A DNA stretch of 64,000 bases from Babylonia areolata (taxonomy: Eukaryota > Mollusca > Gastropoda > Neogastropoda > Buccinidae), in the NCBI RefSeq assembly GCF_041734735.1, contig NC_134887.1:41516513-41580512 (forward strand), read 5' to 3'. The position numbers were made by a program, and so were the translations under genes. The number at the start of each line of letters is the position of its first letter. Position 1 is the stretch's first letter. Shown here piece after piece: positions 52,401 through 54,440 of this stretch. Below the pieces are notes generated by a model, which ran no database searches, had not been told where the DNA came from, and saw only the letters and a list, made by a program, of their open reading frames with translations.

Positions 52401-53692
52401 TGTCACGGAGGAGTGTTGTGCTGTCAGTGTCACAGAGGAGTGTTGTGCTGTCAGTGTCACATAGGAGTGTTGTGCTGTCAGTGTCACAATGTTGTGCTGT
52501 CAGTGTCACAGTGTTGTGCTGTCAGTGTCACAGTGTTGTGCTGTCGGTGTCACAATGTTGTGCTGTCAGTGTCACAGTGTTGTGCTGTCAGTGTCACAAT
52601 GTTGTGCTGTCAGTGTCACAGTGTTGTGCTGTCAGTGTCACAGAGGAGTGTTGTGCTGTCGGTGTCACAGTGTTGTGCTGTCAGTGTCACAGAGGAGTGT
52701 TGTGCTGTCAGTGTCACAGTGTTGTGCTGTCAGTGTCACAGTGTTGTGCTGTCGGTGTCACAATGTTGTGCTGTCAGTGTCACAGAGGAGTGTTGTGCTG
52801 TCGGTGTCACAGGAGTGTTGTGTTGATGGTGTCACAATGTTGTGCTGTCAGTGTCACAGAGGAGTGTTGTGCTGTCAGTGTCACAATGTTGTGCTGTCGG
52901 TGTCACAGGGGTGTTCTGTCAGTGTCACAGGGGTGCTGTGCTGTCAGTGTCACAGGACTGTTGTGCTGTCAGTCAGTGTCACAAAGGGGTGTTGTTGCTG
53001 TATCCACAGGCAGCCCTGCACGTCAACATGTCCAGCCGGCAGTGGCAGGAGGACCTTGACCAGTCCCCCAACAGTCCCAACCGCAGCAGCCACCCCCTGG
53101 ACTCCACCCTCACCTGCGATGTGCTCAGGTCACAACACCCTCCTCTTCCTCCTTCCTTCCTCATCCTTTACATTGTCCTTTTCTGGGATCTGTGCAAAGT
53201 TGGGTGGTTGTTGTTGTTACCTCCTTGCAAAGGAGGTTCTTTTCTTTTCTAAATTCACTCTGACTTTTTACTTCTGACTTGCAAACGCATTCATGTACAT
53301 GAAGGAAACCAGAATTTTCAGCAAGATTACAATTTATTTTTTTACAGTAATAAGTATGCATACAAACATGCATACATAATCATGTATTTAAATGATTACA
53401 TGTATATATACATACATACATACTTACATATGAATGTACATACAAACATATATATTCACATACAGGATCTGCATAATATTTTTTTCATAAATAGCCCTAA
53501 AATGTGTGGTCAAAGACACGTGAATGACGAGGCTTGTTTACATTTTTCCCCCCCTCCAGGTTTGTGCTGGCCAACTACAACTCGCTGTCCTGGTTGACCT
53601 ATGACCCTGTGACCAACGACCGGCGATCGTGTCTTCCCCTGCACAAACTGGTGCTGATGCAGATGTACCACGCCTTGCAGACCTACCTATGA
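8610..53692 (+). CDS. MED13: Mediator complex subunit 13 (MED13), 30 coding exons, 2134 residues
   Basis: MED13 is the largest subunit of the CDK8 kinase module (CDK8, cyclin C, MED12, MED13). It tethers the module to core Mediator in the nucleus, thereby blocking RNA polymerase II engagement. The 30 exons join with matching phases at every GT-AG junction and give 6405 nt. Recognisable parts: Med13_N domain (about 1-370, with [45 protein letters not shown]), a TPPHSP phosphodegron at residues 326-331, a Pro/Ser/Gly/Gln-rich disordered region (about 330-960), an acidic [10 protein letters not shown] stretch, MYPTPPSLE at 909-917, a Cys-rich conserved block ([23 protein letters not shown]), an Argonaute-like MID part and a PIWI-like C-terminal domain (about 1596-2134) with [11 protein letters not shown] and [12 protein letters not shown]. 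Length matches human MED13. Invertebrates generally have one gene covering vertebrate MED13 and MED13L. Intron 2 is 11 kb. Confidence 0.96.
8679..9056 (+). other. MED13 intron 1
   Basis: A 378-bp intron with a GTAAGT donor and TTTTTGTTTCAG acceptor. Nothing else was recognised in it. Confidence 0.85.
9057..9318 (+). CDS. MED13: MED13 exon 2 (residues 24-110)
   Basis: Encodes [14 protein letters not shown], a [12 protein letters not shown] block and [17 protein letters not shown], all hallmark segments of the Med13_N domain (human has TGIKWKKYVW and LWIFWWGEDP). It ends CGA G|GTGAGT, phase 1. Confidence 0.95.
11690..15560 (+). repeat. Three diverged copies of an unidentified AT-rich repeat in intron 2
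   Basis: Copies are at about 11690-12390, 13395-13700 (partial) and 14960-15540. Shared blocks in the same order include TCTAGAATCTGATATGGTG versus TCTAGATTCTGATTGGTG, TTTTGATGTAAACATGTCTG versus TTTTGATGTGAACATGTCTG, TTTGGCAATG, TCAGCTTC[GA]A[TC]AGCAG, and AAGAAGTGT ending in TTGTTTTGTCC. No ORF and no terminal repeats are evident. This may be an old tandem duplication or copies of an unknown element. Confidence 0.5.
16256..16345 (+). repeat. Short tandem repeat, 32/33-bp unit, three copies
   Basis: The unit contains GAACAAGGGACAATTTGAA and TTGACTTCA; three successive copies diverge slightly. It lies inside MED13 intron 2. Confidence 0.8.
16900..17560 (+). other. GC-rich island inside MED13 intron 2
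   Basis: This stretch is strongly GC-rich (blocks such as GGCGGCCCCAGGGCGGTGA) within otherwise AT-rich intron. Open frames cross it on both strands but none resembles a known protein. It could be an internal regulatory element or alternative promoter; nothing in the sequence settles this. Confidence 0.35.
18120..18695 (+). mobile_element. MITE-like element with 12-bp terminal inverted repeats
   Basis: The left end GACTCACTTGTG (18120-18131) is exactly inverted at the right end CACAAGTGAGTC (18684-18695). The left end also carries a near-palindrome (ACTCACTTGTG...CAAAGTGAGT). It is about 576 bp, AT-rich and has no transposase frame. I recall similar sequence scattered in gastropod genomes. 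The superfamily is unknown; flanking target duplications are not clear. Confidence 0.65.
20362..20458 (+). CDS. MED13: MED13 exon 3 (residues 111-142)
   Basis: Encodes [20 protein letters not shown] (with the final Arg split over the junction), nearly identical to human [20 protein letters not shown]. Acceptor TTTTCAG|AAG, donor ACG|GTGGGT, phase 2. Confidence 0.96.
20459..21764 (+). other. MED13 intron 3
   Basis: A 1.3-kb intron, AT-rich, with a short TA run near 20980-20992. No gene or recognisable repeat was seen. Confidence 0.7.
21765..21842 (+). CDS. MED13: MED13 exon 4 (residues 143-168)
   Basis: Encodes [19 protein letters not shown], matching human CLMNRNFVRIGKWFVKPYE. A 78-nt exon between a TTTTCACAG acceptor and an AG|GTAAAA donor, phase 2 to phase 2. 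Confidence 0.95.
21843..22644 (+). other. MED13 intron 4
   Basis: An 802-bp intron. It contains a loosely repeated motif around 22150-22320 (GTAGTGCAGTCC...GAGAATGAT, about 70-80 bp, three degenerate copies). Nothing else was recognised. Confidence 0.6.
22645..22790 (+). CDS. MED13: MED13 exon 5 (residues 169-217)
   Basis: Encodes [20 protein letters not shown] and [10 protein letters not shown], matching human [20 protein letters not shown]. Acceptor CTGCAG|CTG, donor CAAG|GTCAGT, phase 1. Confidence 0.96.
22791..23242 (+). repeat. MED13 intron 5 with a two-copy tandem repeat of about 115 bp
   Basis: Copies at about 22909-23020 and 23021-23140 share CAGTACCCCC, AGAAATTATCTCC, TCACTTTCAGAC and TAGGTGTGAGTAAC-type blocks. 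The second copy ends about 100 bp before the exon 6 acceptor. No coding signal. Confidence 0.75.
23243..23416 (+). CDS. MED13: MED13 exon 6 (residues 218-275)
   Basis: Encodes [20 protein letters not shown] and [12 protein letters not shown], matching human LCPFGLNGTLTGQAFK and EWKQFYPI. The donor is GTGG|GTGAGT, phase 1. The end of this exon and the start of exon 7 make VEVIVAGYRM (human VEVLVAGVRM). Confidence 0.95.
23417..24153 (+). other. MED13 intron 6
   Basis: A 737-bp AT-rich intron with nothing recognisable. Confidence 0.7.
24154..24511 (+). CDS. MED13: MED13 exon 7 (residues 276-394), with phosphodegron
   Basis: Encodes [19 protein letters not shown] (end of the N-terminal domain), then the TPPHSP motif at residues 326-331 (24303-24320), a His/Pro repeat, a poly-Gly run and [12 protein letters not shown] (compare human LANHVVDRVWQE). 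TPPxS fits the Cdc4/Fbw7 phosphodegron consensus, and the position matches the reported MED13 degron TPPTSP as I remember it. Donor AG|GTATGC, phase 2. Confidence 0.93.
25466..25545 (+). repeat. CT microsatellite
   Basis: About 40 CT units, the longest of three CT arrays in this intron (others at 25091-25140 and 25332-25380). Polypyrimidine on the sense strand of MED13. Confidence 0.95.
25946..26177 (+). mobile_element. MITE-like element, 232 bp, imperfect terminal inverted repeats ending in TTAA
   Basis: The left end TTAACTCTCTCCATACG and the right end CGTACTGAGTGAGTTAA are inverted repeats, 14 of 17 positions matching. If the terminal TTAA is the target site duplication, the element would be of piggyBac type; if not, it is part of the repeat. 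There is no coding capacity. I recall a similar dispersed sequence in gastropods. Confidence 0.7.
26531..27532 (+). CDS. MED13: MED13 exon 8 (residues 395-728), disordered central region
   Basis: The largest exon at 1002 nt. It begins with a Lys/Glu-rich charged stretch and SSVPFHRR (human LTPFHHR). Then come [19 protein letters not shown], long Pro/Thr/Ser tracts, Asn/Gly/Ser runs, Gln-rich [30 protein letters not shown] and acidic [20 protein letters not shown]. The composition predicts intrinsic disorder. Shadow frames in this exon on both strands are open only because of its GC-rich repeats. Confidence 0.93.
27533..27732 (+). other. MED13 intron 8
   Basis: A 200-bp intron with a CT-rich stretch at about 27549-27585. 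The donor overlaps the Trp codon (ACCTG|GTAAGT). Confidence 0.85.
27733..27973 (+). CDS. MED13: MED13 exon 9 (residues 729-809)
   Basis: The junction creates [18 protein letters not shown], comparable to human YYKFPKKKDVEFLPPQ, and later [12 protein letters not shown], comparable to human DPYAFVEGDEE. Otherwise Ser/Pro-rich. Donor TTT|GTAAGA, phase 0. Confidence 0.88.
27974..28572 (+). other. MED13 intron 9
   Basis: A 599-bp intron with a locally repeated TTTTGATGTCCT[GT]TTTTCTTT motif (about 28141-28255, three or four copies of 21-30 bp). Acceptor TTATTTTTTCAG. Confidence 0.75.
28573..28615 (+). CDS. MED13: MED13 exon 10 (residues 810-823), 43-nt microexon
   Basis: Encodes [14 protein letters not shown], an acidic linker. 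Supported by a polypyrimidine acceptor, a GTAAGT donor and matching phases (0 in, 1 out) with exons 9 and 11. The donor is duplicated 107 bp downstream. Confidence 0.75.
28602..28826 (+). repeat. Two-copy tandem duplication (107 bp) across the exon 10 donor
   Basis: Both copies contain ATAACTCATGGTAAGTGCAT, AAACAGTGT, TCTGAAAGAGCATGAAGTGG and AATGTGTTGTGGGAGAGAGA. The second copy puts an identical donor (GT at 28723-28724) 107 bp after the real one. Using it would shift the frame and soon meet a stop. Confidence 0.85.
28827..29539 (+). other. Remainder of MED13 intron 10
   Basis: No coding or repeat feature was recognised. The acceptor preceding exon 11 is CCTGGTACAG, with a poor pyrimidine tract. 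Confidence 0.6.
29540..29679 (+). CDS. MED13: MED13 exon 11 (residues 824-870)
   Basis: Encodes [16 protein letters not shown] and [20 protein letters not shown], matching the human pattern YTDLDNLFNSDEDE. Donor CAG|GTCAGT, phase 0. Confidence 0.9.
29680..30316 (+). other. MED13 intron 11
   Basis: A 637-bp intron with nothing recognised beyond a TCTG-rich start. Confidence 0.7.
30317..30410 (+). CDS. MED13: MED13 exon 12 (residues 871-901)
   Basis: Encodes [20 protein letters not shown] and NEASDPPTI, a weakly conserved linker. Accepted because the phases fit (0 in, 1 out), both splice sites are good and the frame is open. Confidence 0.8.
30411..30874 (+). other. MED13 intron 12
   Basis: A 464-bp AT-rich intron with nothing recognised. 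Confidence 0.7.
30875..31062 (+). CDS. MED13: MED13 exon 13 (residues 902-964)
   Basis: Encodes [20 protein letters not shown], matching the highly conserved human [16 protein letters not shown] motif, then [18 protein letters not shown] (human FKIEVDEGF region). Donor AAG|GTGAGA, phase 0. Confidence 0.96.
31063..31964 (+). other. MED13 intron 13
   Basis: A 902-bp intron. Near the acceptor, about 31810-31935, a 45-50-bp unit (TTATGT[TC]C[CT]AGTCATG[CT]AAAT) is repeated about three times. Otherwise nothing recognised. Confidence 0.7.
31965..32185 (+). CDS. MED13: MED13 exon 14 (residues 965-1037)
   Basis: Encodes [20 protein letters not shown] and [19 protein letters not shown], corresponding to human MFAPLKTLPSQYLPPI and downstream. 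The start is uncertain: the acceptor at 31964 is used here, but an in-frame acceptor at 31979 would shorten the exon by five codons. Donor GT|GTGAGT, phase 2. Confidence 0.82.
32186..33185 (+). other. MED13 intron 14
   Basis: Contains ATAC-rich sequence at 32385-32412, a CT microsatellite at 32462-32548, and a partial copy of the exon 15 start at 33101-33154 (listed separately). Otherwise nothing recognised. Confidence 0.75.
33101..33154 (+). other. MED13: Candidate cassette exon: partial duplicate of the exon 15 start
   Basis: TTTTTTAG precedes a 54-nt segment whose first 21 bases resemble the exon 15 start: AAAGTACCTGAATGTGCCC versus AAACTACCTAAACGTGCCC. Both encode YLNVPS, with synonymous differences. 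It ends at AG|GTCAGA. Phase is 2 in and 2 out, so inclusion would add 18 residues in frame without a stop. Whether it is ever spliced in is unknown. Confidence 0.4.
33186..33862 (+). CDS. MED13: MED13 exon 15 (residues 1038-1263), conserved Cys-rich block
   Basis: Encodes [19 protein letters not shown] (human SPASTPSTCRPLNS), [20 protein letters not shown] (human [20 protein letters not shown]), [20 protein letters not shown] and [20 protein letters not shown] followed by [11 protein letters not shown]. This is among the best-conserved parts of MED13 and leads into the PAZ/MID-like core. Donor AGAG|GTCAGT, phase 1. Confidence 0.97.
33891..34770 (+). repeat. Minisatellite, 43-49-bp unit, about 18 copies, in intron 15
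   Basis: The unit is built on GGTTCAGCTAGAGCTGTATC, then ACT or ATAATG, then TGGTGTAAGA[TC]GGGAT. It begins about 30 bp after the exon 15 donor. Left copies carry CACTACCTGG and right copies CATAATGTAG, so two subfamilies are arranged in blocks. Confidence 0.93.
34771..35162 (+). other. Rest of MED13 intron 15 with CA microsatellite
   Basis: A CA repeat lies at 35060-35111, about 50 bp before the exon 16 acceptor (GACGTGTGACAG). Nothing else was recognised. Confidence 0.8.
35163..35288 (+). CDS. MED13: MED13 exon 16 (residues 1264-1305)
   Basis: Encodes [20 protein letters not shown] and [10 protein letters not shown], matching human CYLALEHGRQFMDNMSGGK and SSCLHPW. Phase 1 in and 1 out. 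Confidence 0.94.
35289..35826 (+). other. MED13 intron 16
   Basis: A 538-bp intron with a CA repeat at 35561-35590 and a loosely repeated TGTGATA[CA]A[TC]A[CT]TGTTGGCT element at 35738-35800, two copies. Ends GTGTTGTCAG. Confidence 0.75.
35827..35997 (+). CDS. MED13: MED13 exon 17 (residues 1306-1362)
   Basis: Encodes [20 protein letters not shown] and [16 protein letters not shown], matching human [20 protein letters not shown] and VQGPLTWQQFHKMAGR. Phase 1 in and 1 out. Confidence 0.97.
35998..37008 (+). other. MED13 intron 17
   Basis: CA-rich sequence at 36057-36191; a two-copy block at 36465-36620 (GACAGTGTTT[GA][TG]GGT, about 115 bp apart); and a three-copy unit of about 55-58 bp at 36622-36772 (TTGGAGTATTTCCATATT). 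No exon. Confidence 0.75.
37009..37106 (+). CDS. MED13: MED13 exon 18 (residues 1363-1395)
   Basis: Encodes [20 protein letters not shown] and YSVRFW, matching human [20 protein letters not shown] and FALPYW. Phase 1 in, 0 out. Confidence 0.95.
37471..38275 (+). repeat. Minisatellite, 31-bp unit, about 26 copies, in intron 18
   Basis: The unit reads GCGCTATGTTTGCCATGAGG then GGATCTGTGCA, with variants TTTGCA, TTAGCA and TGCGGCG. The period is a constant 31 bp. The last copies (after 37960) are more uniform, with GCGGCG, suggesting recent local expansion there. Confidence 0.96.
38384..39134 (+). repeat. Minisatellite, 42-44-bp unit with internal palindrome, about 17 copies, in intron 18
   Basis: Each unit carries TGGACAC, 8-9 bases, then GTGTCCA, a short dyad, followed by TGAATAA[CG]T[AC]TACAGGATACC. 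Variants: ACTGATACAT or ACTAACACAT in the loop. The array ends only about 20 bp before the exon 19 acceptor at 39156. It is separate from the 31-bp array just upstream. Confidence 0.94.
39157..39403 (+). CDS. MED13: MED13 exon 19 (residues 1396-1477)
   Basis: Encodes [40 protein letters not shown] and [14 protein letters not shown], matching human [39 protein letters not shown] and KLSEKLVAEWFSQ. This is the MID-like part. Phase 0 in, 1 out. Confidence 0.97.
39404..39883 (+). other. MED13 intron 19
   Basis: A 480-bp intron with CA-rich sequence (39550-39595) and C/T-rich sequence (39660-39750). No exon. Confidence 0.75.
39884..39943 (+). CDS. MED13: MED13 exon 20 (residues 1478-1497), 60 nt
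   Basis: Encodes [19 protein letters not shown], matching human NNEAFSKLKLYAQVCRYDL. Phase 1 in and 1 out. Confidence 0.93.
40200..40920 (+). repeat. GT-rich minisatellite in intron 20, roughly 45-60-bp unit
   Basis: About 13-14 imperfect units with GTGCTGTGCACATCATGTAT, AGAACTGCT and then a GT run of variable length. The variable GT tract makes the period irregular. The array runs up to the exon 21 acceptor. The rest of intron 20 (39944-40199) shows nothing. Confidence 0.88.
40940..41143 (+). CDS. MED13: MED13 exon 21 (residues 1498-1565), linker
   Basis: Encodes [19 protein letters not shown] followed by Pro/Ser/Thr-rich sequence, including a five-Thr run. It corresponds to the low-complexity Ser/Thr linker between the MID and PIWI-like parts in other MED13 proteins, here shorter than in human. 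Phase 1 in and 1 out. Confidence 0.88.
41313..41770 (+). repeat. Minisatellite, 62-bp unit, about 7 copies, in intron 21
   Basis: The unit contains GTGGATAAATGATATAATGG, TGGATAATGATGTTTGTGTG and ATATTGGTATATTTTCCACT. Copies are nearly identical, so expansion is probably recent. Confidence 0.95.
41985..42116 (+). repeat. 66-bp tandem duplication across the exon 22 acceptor
   Basis: Two near-identical 66-bp copies containing GAACTCCCAGGCCCTCAGAA, TTGCATGATGTGTGTGGCTG and ACAGAGGGA. Each supplies an acceptor (AG at 42035-42036 and 42101-42102). The period is a multiple of three and there is no stop between them. The sequence between 41771 and 41984 shows no other feature. Confidence 0.93.
42103..42335 (+). 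CDS. MED13: MED13 exon 22 (residues 1566-1643), start of PIWI-like domain
   Basis: Encodes [20 protein letters not shown] and [20 protein letters not shown], matching human PPAIVVYIIDPFTYEN and LGLLRCFLEMVQTLPPHIK. The start at 42103 is the shorter of two in-frame choices; the acceptor at 42036 would begin the exon at 42037 and add 22 residues. Donor CAG|GTATGT, phase 0. Confidence 0.92.
42336..43193 (+). other. MED13 intron 22, with a possible dispersed repeat
   Basis: The stretch at about 42900-43160 (GGACCATGACTCTCAAACTA, AGAGAGTGGGGATGTAACAC) resembles a dispersed repeat I recall from other gastropod genomes, but its class is unknown to me. Otherwise nothing. Confidence 0.4.
43194..43376 (+). 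CDS. MED13: MED13 exon 23 (residues 1644-1704)
   Basis: Encodes [20 protein letters not shown] and [19 protein letters not shown], matching human QHLKSLAFSAFTQCRRPLP and TLTGFGPGLAMETALRS. Phase 0 in and out. Confidence 0.97.
43377..43787 (+). other. MED13 intron 23
   Basis: A 411-bp intron. T-rich sequence with a two-copy AGCAGTGCAAACATG[AG]GCCAT element at 43500-43553. No exon. Confidence 0.75.
43788..44008 (+). CDS. MED13: MED13 exon 24 (residues 1705-1777)
   Basis: Encodes [39 protein letters not shown] and [15 protein letters not shown], matching human [33 protein letters not shown] and ELLETCIINIDVPNR. The donor AACAG|GTACAC is acceptable but weaker than most. Phase 0 in, 2 out. Confidence 0.97.
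44009..44603 (+). repeat. MED13 intron 24, about 90-bp diverged repeat, three or four copies
   Basis: From about 44240 to 44560 the unit GTGTGTGTGGCCTG, ATGTTCTGTT[AT]CTAAT, TATCAGTGTT recurs with variable GT length. A two-copy AGTCCTGATCC element lies at 44070-44130. The acceptor for exon 25 is TTTGTGGGTGTAG. Confidence 0.7.
44604..44746 (+). CDS. MED13: MED13 exon 25 (residues 1778-1825)
   Basis: Encodes [20 protein letters not shown] and [16 protein letters not shown], matching human [21 protein letters not shown] and RVVIGRLGRIGHGELK. The acceptor is TAG rather than CAG. Phase 2 in, 1 out. Confidence 0.97.
45013..48390 (+). mobile_element. 3.4-kb DNA transposon with terminal inverted repeats, in MED13 intron 25
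   Basis: The left end (45013-45060) CACATGTGTGACCCTCCATC and the right end (48341-48390, inverted) CACATATGTGACCCTCCACC match over about 45 bp, including [GA]AATGAGT[CT]GC and TGCACC. The interior holds gene remnants rather than a full transposase: an acidic stretch with [11 protein letters not shown] near 45612-45641 and [19 protein letters not shown] near 45765-45822, and plausible introns (donor at 46010, acceptor at 46682, donor at 46831, acceptor at 47409). Frames are broken by stops and no block is longer than about 95 codons. A CA/CT/CA microsatellite sits at 46230-46421. The superfamily is not recognised. Confidence 0.75.
46230..46421 (+). repeat. Compound CA-CT-CA microsatellite
   Basis: Nearly 200 bp of alternating CA and CT blocks with the interruption AATGTG[TA]CAC repeated three times. 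It lies in the interior of the transposon in intron 25. Confidence 0.95.
48391..48940 (+). other. End of MED13 intron 25
   Basis: No gene. A short repeated CTACATCAGTT[CG][AG]CAGAG motif at 48542-48595, two or three copies. Good acceptor TGTGTGCTTACAG. Confidence 0.7.
48941..49203 (+). CDS. MED13: MED13 exon 26 (residues 1826-1913)
   Basis: Encodes [57 protein letters not shown] and ATAQ, matching human CLLSRRNLQSLSKRLKDMC, SACLVAMEPQGSFVIMPD and [19 protein letters not shown]. Phase 1 in, 0 out. Confidence 0.97.
49817..49970 (+). repeat. Minisatellite, 30-bp unit, about five copies, in intron 26
   Basis: The unit is TCAAATGATAGTACAGCCTG then [AT]TGCATTGTC. The period of 30 bp gives a ten-residue repeating open frame that is not a gene. 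The rest of intron 26 (49204-49816 and 49971-50162) shows nothing recognisable. Confidence 0.9.
50163..50411 (+). CDS. MED13: MED13 exon 27 (residues 1914-1996), acidic linker
   Basis: Encodes [20 protein letters not shown] and [20 protein letters not shown], matching the acidic human stretch [27 protein letters not shown]. Donor GCCTCT|GTGAGT, phase 0. That donor is the first of a tandem array of donors. Confidence 0.92.
50399..50580 (+). repeat. 39-bp tandem repeat carrying the exon 27 donor, five donor copies
   Basis: Units of GCCGACGACTCGGCCTCTGT then GAGTACAAACTCTTGTTGA. GTGAGT donors occur at 50412, 50451, 50490, 50529 and 50568. The unit is a multiple of three but contains an in-frame TGA, so only the first donor allows a full-length product. 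Confidence 0.92.
50581..51210 (+). other. Middle of MED13 intron 27
   Basis: AT-rich sequence with nothing recognisable. Confidence 0.65.
51211..51360 (+). repeat. About 77-bp tandem repeat across the exon 28 acceptor
   Basis: Copies contain GAGCACTGGTTGTGAGGACA, AACAGGTGATGGTGGTGTGT and TCAGGTGGCGGGTGGCCCGG. A decoy acceptor at 51264 lies 77 bp upstream of the real one at 51341; after the decoy the frame meets TGA within 13 codons. A third, partial copy lies at 51211-51250. Confidence 0.9.
51342..51506 (+). CDS. MED13: MED13 exon 28 (residues 1997-2051)
   Basis: Encodes [20 protein letters not shown] and [20 protein letters not shown], matching human [20 protein letters not shown] and LPDWFWSACPQAQYQCPLF. 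The donor AAG|GTCCGT is unusual in having C at +3 and +4. Phase 0 in and out. Confidence 0.96.
51655..53000 (+). repeat. Large minisatellite of alternating 22-bp and 27-bp units, about 55 copies, in intron 28
   Basis: Type A (22 bp) is GTGTTGTGCTGTCAGTGTCA plus CA; type B (27 bp) has GAGGAGTGTTGTGCTGTC and the same end. Substitutions C[AG]GTGTC and GA[GG]GGGTG mark subtypes. The sense strand has virtually no stop codons in any frame, giving overlapping open frames of 239-511 codons rich in Cys, Val, Ser and His. These are artefacts: no start in good context, no domain, and they lie between two MED13 exons with intact splice sites. Confidence 0.95.
53010..53128 (+). CDS. MED13: MED13 exon 29 (residues 2052-2090)
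   Basis: Encodes [19 protein letters not shown] and [15 protein letters not shown], matching human ASLHLHVPSVQSDELL and HSHPLDSNQTSDVLR. The donor CTCAG|GTCACA is weak. Phase 0 in, 2 out. Confidence 0.96.
53129..53559 (+). other. MED13 intron 29
   Basis: A 431-bp intron with ATAC-rich sequence at 53400-53465. Acceptor TTCCCCCCCTCCAG. No other feature. Confidence 0.8.
53560..53692 (+). CDS. MED13: MED13 exon 30, last coding exon (residues 2091-2134 and stop)
   Basis: Encodes [20 protein letters not shown] and [20 protein letters not shown] followed by TYL and a TGA at 53690-53692, matching human [20 protein letters not shown] and [20 protein letters not shown]. The length past the last conserved block matches the family, so this is the natural C-terminus. 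Confidence 0.97.
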
Positions 53693-54049
53693 CTGCGCTG
53701 CTGCTGCTACTGAACATTAATCAGCCTGAGATTCCACCGCCGGTGCCTGTGTACTGAATCGGGAGGGGTGGGGAGGAGGGGCCTGACTGTGGTGGTCACA
53801 AAGGAAGCAGCAGGAAAGACGGCACCCTCCTCCGGCCGGGCCGGGCCCACAGACAAACCACACAGCTGAGGCCCTCAGAAAGGCAGGTGGAGAGACTGCT
53901 TACCTGTCTTCCACCCCGTACTGCTTCCCTGACCCCACTCTGAGAGAATGCCGTCGTGACAGGCTGCACACCGTGTTCTTTGTGCTGTCACTTCATTGGC
54001 TGCATCAAGTGTGTATGGGGTGGGGGTGGGGGGGACTCAGTGGATTGGT

Positions 54050-54440
54050 CACATCAGTGTGTTTGTGTTCACTGAAAGGGTCACATCAATGTGTGTTCAC
54101 TGGTTGAGTCACATCAATGTGTGCTCACTGGTTGAGTCGCATCAGTGTGTGCTCACTGGGTGAGTCACGTCAGTGTGTGCTCACTGGTTGAGTCACATCA
54201 GTGTGTGCTCACTGGATGGGTCACATCGATGTGTGCTCACTGGATGGGTCACATCAATGTGTGCTCACTGGATGGGTCACATCAATGTGTGCTCACTGGA
54301 TGGGTCACATCAATGTGTGCTCACTGGATGGGCAGCATTAGTATGTGCTCACTGGATGGGTCACTTCAGTCTATGTACGTTAGATGGACCACATAAATAT
54401 GTGCTGACTGGATGGGCCTTGTTAATGTGTGTTCACAGGA
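54050..54440 (+). repeat. Minisatellite, 30-bp unit, about 12 copies, in the 3' UTR
   Basis: The unit is GTGTGCTCACTGGATGGGTC then ACATCAAT, with TTGAG replacing ATGGG in early copies. It begins about 360 bp after the stop codon. If transcribed it would make a length-variable mRNA tail. Confidence 0.93.

Noticed and set aside
51327-53277. Open frames of 239-511 codons, Cys/Val/Ser-rich
   Set aside because: They run through a 22/27-bp minisatellite in intron 28; only their first part overlaps real MED13 exon 28 coding sequence in the same frame, which ends at a supported donor.
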